NCBI GenBank assembly: GCA_000499405.2
Contig: HG738138.1
Span: 9,360,888-9,424,887, forward strand
Source: Onchocerca volvulus
Taxonomy: Eukaryota > Nematoda > Chromadorea > Rhabditida > Onchocercidae
DNA length: 64,000 bases
Reading direction: 5' to 3'
This document shows, piece by piece, positions 60,222 through 64,000 of the stretch. The notes under the pieces are model-generated. The model was not told the origin of the DNA, searched no databases, and saw only the letters and a program-made list of their open reading frames with translations. Numbering within the stretch: the first letter of the stretch is position 1; each line of letters opens with the position of its first letter. Position numbers and translations under genes: made by a program.

Positions 60222-62248
60222 AGGAATGAAATAATACAACAAACATATTACATCTTCTTGAATATTTCCAGCATATCACTTTCTCGTTTTCCTTCCTAAT
60301 TGATGAAGTTCCCTCATTGAAATATGTCATCTCCCTTTCTATTTGCAATGCTTTTAAAAATTGAATGAAGATTATAGAATTATATGGCAGTTATAATGAA
60401 CCTTGATCTAAAACTGAATTTATAGTATCCTTTCGGTTTGTAAGGAAAAACTTCCTAAAGGAATCCTCCTTTAATAGTTAAAAAAGGCTGACCTGATTTT
60501 ATTGACACAGCAAGTTCAACTTAAAATATTAAAGTGATTCGCCTATTTCTTTTCGAAATTCGAATCAGATATATTATAGCTTAGAATGAAGGAAAATTGA
60601 TGATCGTTGAAAATTGAGCAAAAATCAATCCAATTGTACTCAAATTTAACAATCGAAAATGATTTTGGAAACCTTTTGTAACTTACACAATAGTTTGCGA
60701 CAAAACACTTCACACATCAAACTCCCAACTTTATCTCATGGTCATACGACTGCCTTTTCTCTTCCTCTCTCTTTTAATTCCTAATTTTGCATCATTCGAG
60801 TATTTCAGCATTTTTCTCAACAAATACACACTAATCTCAAGAAGTGACTCTCAATCATTAAATTAATTTGTGAAAAGTGACTATTCTCAATTCATTTCAA
60901 TTCTCATCGCAAAAATTAGACAGTCTTTGCTACTTTCAAACTGTAATACCATTTTCTGGCTTCTGTTCCCTTTATATTGCATCTAAATTACGTTATTTAT
61001 TACTCATAAAATTATACTCATATTTTTATTAAAAACTTCGTCAGAATATTCCTTTAGCAAGAAATTTTTGAGATTAACTACTAAATGATTAGAATTTAAA
61101 GCTTGCATAACTTTTTAAGTACTACTTTATGATTAAAAGTCAGAACGACTAAAGTTAGAAACCAAATTGTTTCGTCAATATCTACGTTTATAAGATTTTA
61201 AATACAAATGTTGGAAATTTCATCCTCGATGGCTATTCTGTTCTATCATAATTCTTTAATAAAATTCCAATTATCCTTCTTCAATTCCGTTTTAATTATA
61301 GCGATGTTTTCGACTAACCGCGGTCGGTTGTTCATTCGTAAACTTCTACTCGGTAATATCGTTACCTTTGTCTTTTTGATGACTTCTACAAGTATTATAT
61401 TTTTCGATAAGGATTCCGTTCTTCTCGGTAATGTTACCTGAAGAAATGAAATAAAACTCCTAAATTTCATTTATTTTTGAGACTCAATGATGCAGCATAA
61501 GTTCTGGCAAGCATTCAGTTACGTATTGCTTTGTATTGCTTTCAAAAATAAAATTATACGAATTAAGCCAAAAGCAAAAAGGATCTAAAAGTGAAATCAT
61601 TTGTTACAGGCAATAAGCTGCTTTTATTTGGTAGCGGATATATTTTGCACCTGCTAAAGATAAGGTTTTTTTAATTCAAGTTTAGTTGTTAAGAAATAAA
61701 TGCAAGCAATTTGTCATTAAATTTCTTGTTCCTTGAAAAATAATTCTCAGAAGATGAACGACAAATTTACAAAAAAAAAAAAAAGAAAAAAAAAATGGAC
61801 TTTATGCTTAGTGTTATCATATAATCTGGGAAAATTTTTTGATGAGTATTTCATATTACCATGTACTGTGTCAACAACTATTTTGTACTTGCCGTACTTC
61901 TGCTCGATCAGGTAAAATATTCTTTGATCATGTTCCGGACAAGCTATGATATATCGAAAATTATAAGATTTCATTTTTTCAACATATAAACTTCTGGATA
62001 CCCTAATTTTTGTTCGTTCAAAATTTTTAACAGAAATACATGATAAAAACTACTTTGTACATCAAATTTTAACTCTAGAATCACTGTGTTGACTTAATTC
62101 TCATTTATATCATAAGAGAAAAAAAAAAAATGCATTTTGTAAAACATTTTATAGTGGCGAAAAATTCAGACATTTCGTATTTTTTGTCGAGAAGAATAAT
62201 CATTTTTTGTTTTATTTTCTTGTTTTTTTTTTTTTGTTTTGTTAATCG

Positions 62249-62308
62249 GGAATGCTTCGAGAATGTTAAGGATTACATAATCGTCAAAGACGATTCTCGG
62301 AGCATTCC
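62249..62308. repeat. 16-bp inverted repeat hairpin, nearly perfect
   Basis: Arms 62249-62264 (GGAATGCTTCGAGAAT) and 62293-62308 (ATTCTCGGAGCATTCC) pair with one G-U type position over a 28-base loop, which itself holds a CGTC/GACG pair at its 3' side. The stem is more GC-rich than its surroundings. Confidence 0.75.
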
Positions 62309-64000
62309 TAATTATTGTTCAACAAAAGTAATCACATATAATATGATTCTGTCCGTTTTCATGCCTAACTCTTATTCTTAAGCAACGATACAATTATCCG
62401 AACATATATTTCGAATAATTCTAGTATTTACTTGGTTAACTTTGAATATTGAAGTATGGAGCAAAAACATTCAATGGAATTGGATACTTAACTGTATATC
62501 ATGAATCTAAATTATCAGAATCACGAAAAATATGCATCTGATTCCAATTAGCTAGGCAAGAAAAAATGAAATAAATTCAAAAGTGAATAGATGAATTTTC
62601 AAAAATTTCATGTTTATTTTTAATTTTATTAATGCAATTAAAGGTGTTTTTAGTTTTTTATAAAAATTAGATTTGATTAGTGAAATCATTTTAATAGCAT
62701 ATATTTTAGCTAGCTCAAACTTTGTACCCCCATTTGAATGATTTAAGTCGATGCTGCGAAACAAAAAGTAATCAGGCGAATTTCAACTTTAATGGAATCA
62801 ATTCTATTCATTAAATTGCAAATTCTGCTGCGAATTTCCGTTGCAGTCATACGATGTGACTTATTTATTTCCACTGCGACTTTTAGGAGATGAACATAAT
62901 ATCTAACAACAAATAAATTGATTCCATGAGATTTAAGAATTGTAAATGAAATTCTAATTAAATTTTTTAGATAAAAATTTTAAACAAGAATTCTGAATAA
63001 AATTTTTATGAGGACCAGAGGGTGCTACTAATTTATTTCAATAAATTGCTCTTGTTTTGCAATTTGTGGAAATTTTATGATGTTCCTTTTACCATTTCCT
63101 CATCTCTATGTCCACATACACTTATTTTCGAAATTTGCAAAATTAGATCAGTTAAATGCTTAATGAATGCCCGGAACTTGAAGAAACTAGACTACAGATA
63201 ATCGGCTAACGTCATCAGATAGTCATCCAACTATGATCGAAAAAAAGGCCATTGTTAGCGTGTGATTATACTGAAGAATGTTACAATAAAAACAATTGAT
63301 AAATGTCTTCAACATGATTGGTTATGACAAACTGTCGGATTGTTTGCATTGGTGCAGCGGCATAAGCATGATTCGTTTTTATTCAGGCAAATTGAAGATC
63401 AAGAATCGTTATCTACATAGGTAGATTTTTCTTGGCAATCTACTGCTTATCTCCAAGAAGATTTTTTTTTTTTATTCTTGACTCGAGACCATCACTCCTG
63501 TCCCACTTCATGTACCATCATTAGCTTTGTTGAGTTATTTTTGACTTCAGTGATTTCATCAACTAAAATTAAACTTTTGTCATTTAACTAAAATTTAACT
63601 TTGATTCTGTCCACTTGATTTTTGACTGTTTCATACTGATTACTGATACCGTTCAATTTTAACCAATATAAGACTTTTTTTTTCTTCAATATGAAGATTA
63701 TCATGATCGGAAATTAATATGATAATTGTAATGAAAGTCGCAGCAATTCAGTTTAGTTCAGAATGCCAATTATTGTAAGAGAAGCAATAATTCAAGAATG
63801 TTTATTCGAAGAAATTAATTTCTGATGCCAAACAATCTTAATTGAACTCATGAAATGATGAACATGCCCGATAAAACCGTTCTGGAAATTTTAGAATCAT
63901 TATTAATTTCTAGAATTGCTGAATACTGCAAATAAAGTCAGCACTTTAAATGATTTTGTTATGATTAAAACACGAATTTCTTCGTCCTATGATTGTTATC

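Larger units (their letters stand above)
58060..64000. other. Non-coding region upstream of netrin
   Basis: AT-rich DNA, probably holding the netrin promoter and enhancers. It contains a GC-box-like GGGCGTGGC near 58278, a pyrimidine-rich tract near 58370-58400, two hairpins (60151-60221, 62249-62308) and paired GGTAA...TTACC dyads at 61352-61366 and 61427-61438. Short ORFs show no recognised motif. Confidence 0.4.

Noticed and set aside
1..64000. tRNA, rRNA, CRISPR or integrated viral sequence
   Set aside because: I scanned by eye for tRNA T-loop patterns, repeat-spacer arrays and reverse transcriptase or integrase motifs and saw none convincing; a covariance-model search would be needed to exclude a tRNA.

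Overview
The window is intron-rich, AT-rich animal DNA. Short introns with TTTNAG-type acceptors, GT donors, nematode-type netrin and GABA-B receptor genes, and a cysteine-rich secreted protein resembling the nematode DUF19/T20D4.11 type point to a nematode. A filarial or other clade III species is my best guess, by inference only. No rRNA, tRNA, CRISPR array, phage or bacterial-style operon was seen.

Layout. (1) 1.6-8.3 kb, plus strand: a GABA-B receptor subunit 1 gene (gbb-1), with 17 exons whose phases all agree. (2) 8.6-24.3 kb: mostly non-coding, with a strong hairpin, a TATA-box mini-gene candidate, simple repeats, a (GT)n tract, a duplicated unit of about 186 bp and a few orphan ORFs. 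(3) 24.3-29.5 kb, minus: a TXNDC11-like multi-thioredoxin ER protein, 16 exons, 761 aa. (4) 30.0-33.7 kb, minus: a small secreted cysteine-rich protein with two possible 3' ends, just upstream of TXNDC11 on the same strand. (5) 36.3-41.7 kb, minus: mannosyl-oligosaccharide glucosidase (GH63), 13 exons, 795 aa. (6) 43.4-46.1 kb, plus: a MICAL-like LIM plus bMERB gene that looks disabled. (7) 47.8-58.0 kb, minus: netrin (unc-6), 11 exons, 606 aa, with its presumed promoter in the following 6 kb.

The genes do not form one pathway. gbb-1 (inhibitory neurotransmission) and unc-6 (axon guidance) are neuronal. MOGS and TXNDC11 both act in the ER on glycoprotein maturation and folding. Exon boundaries were worked out by hand from splice consensus, reading phase and remembered family motifs; no alignment or transcript data were available.

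The most notable observation is in the netrin NTR region. A perfect 63-bp tandem duplication carries a copied splice acceptor and stays in frame, so acceptor choice gives 606 or 627 residues. Directly 5' of it in the gene lies an older, decayed duplication of the preceding small exon. Other points of interest are the decayed MICAL-like gene, perfect or near-perfect hairpins at 9.8 kb and 36.5 kb, and a MOGS exon whose stronger donor would give an unproductive message.
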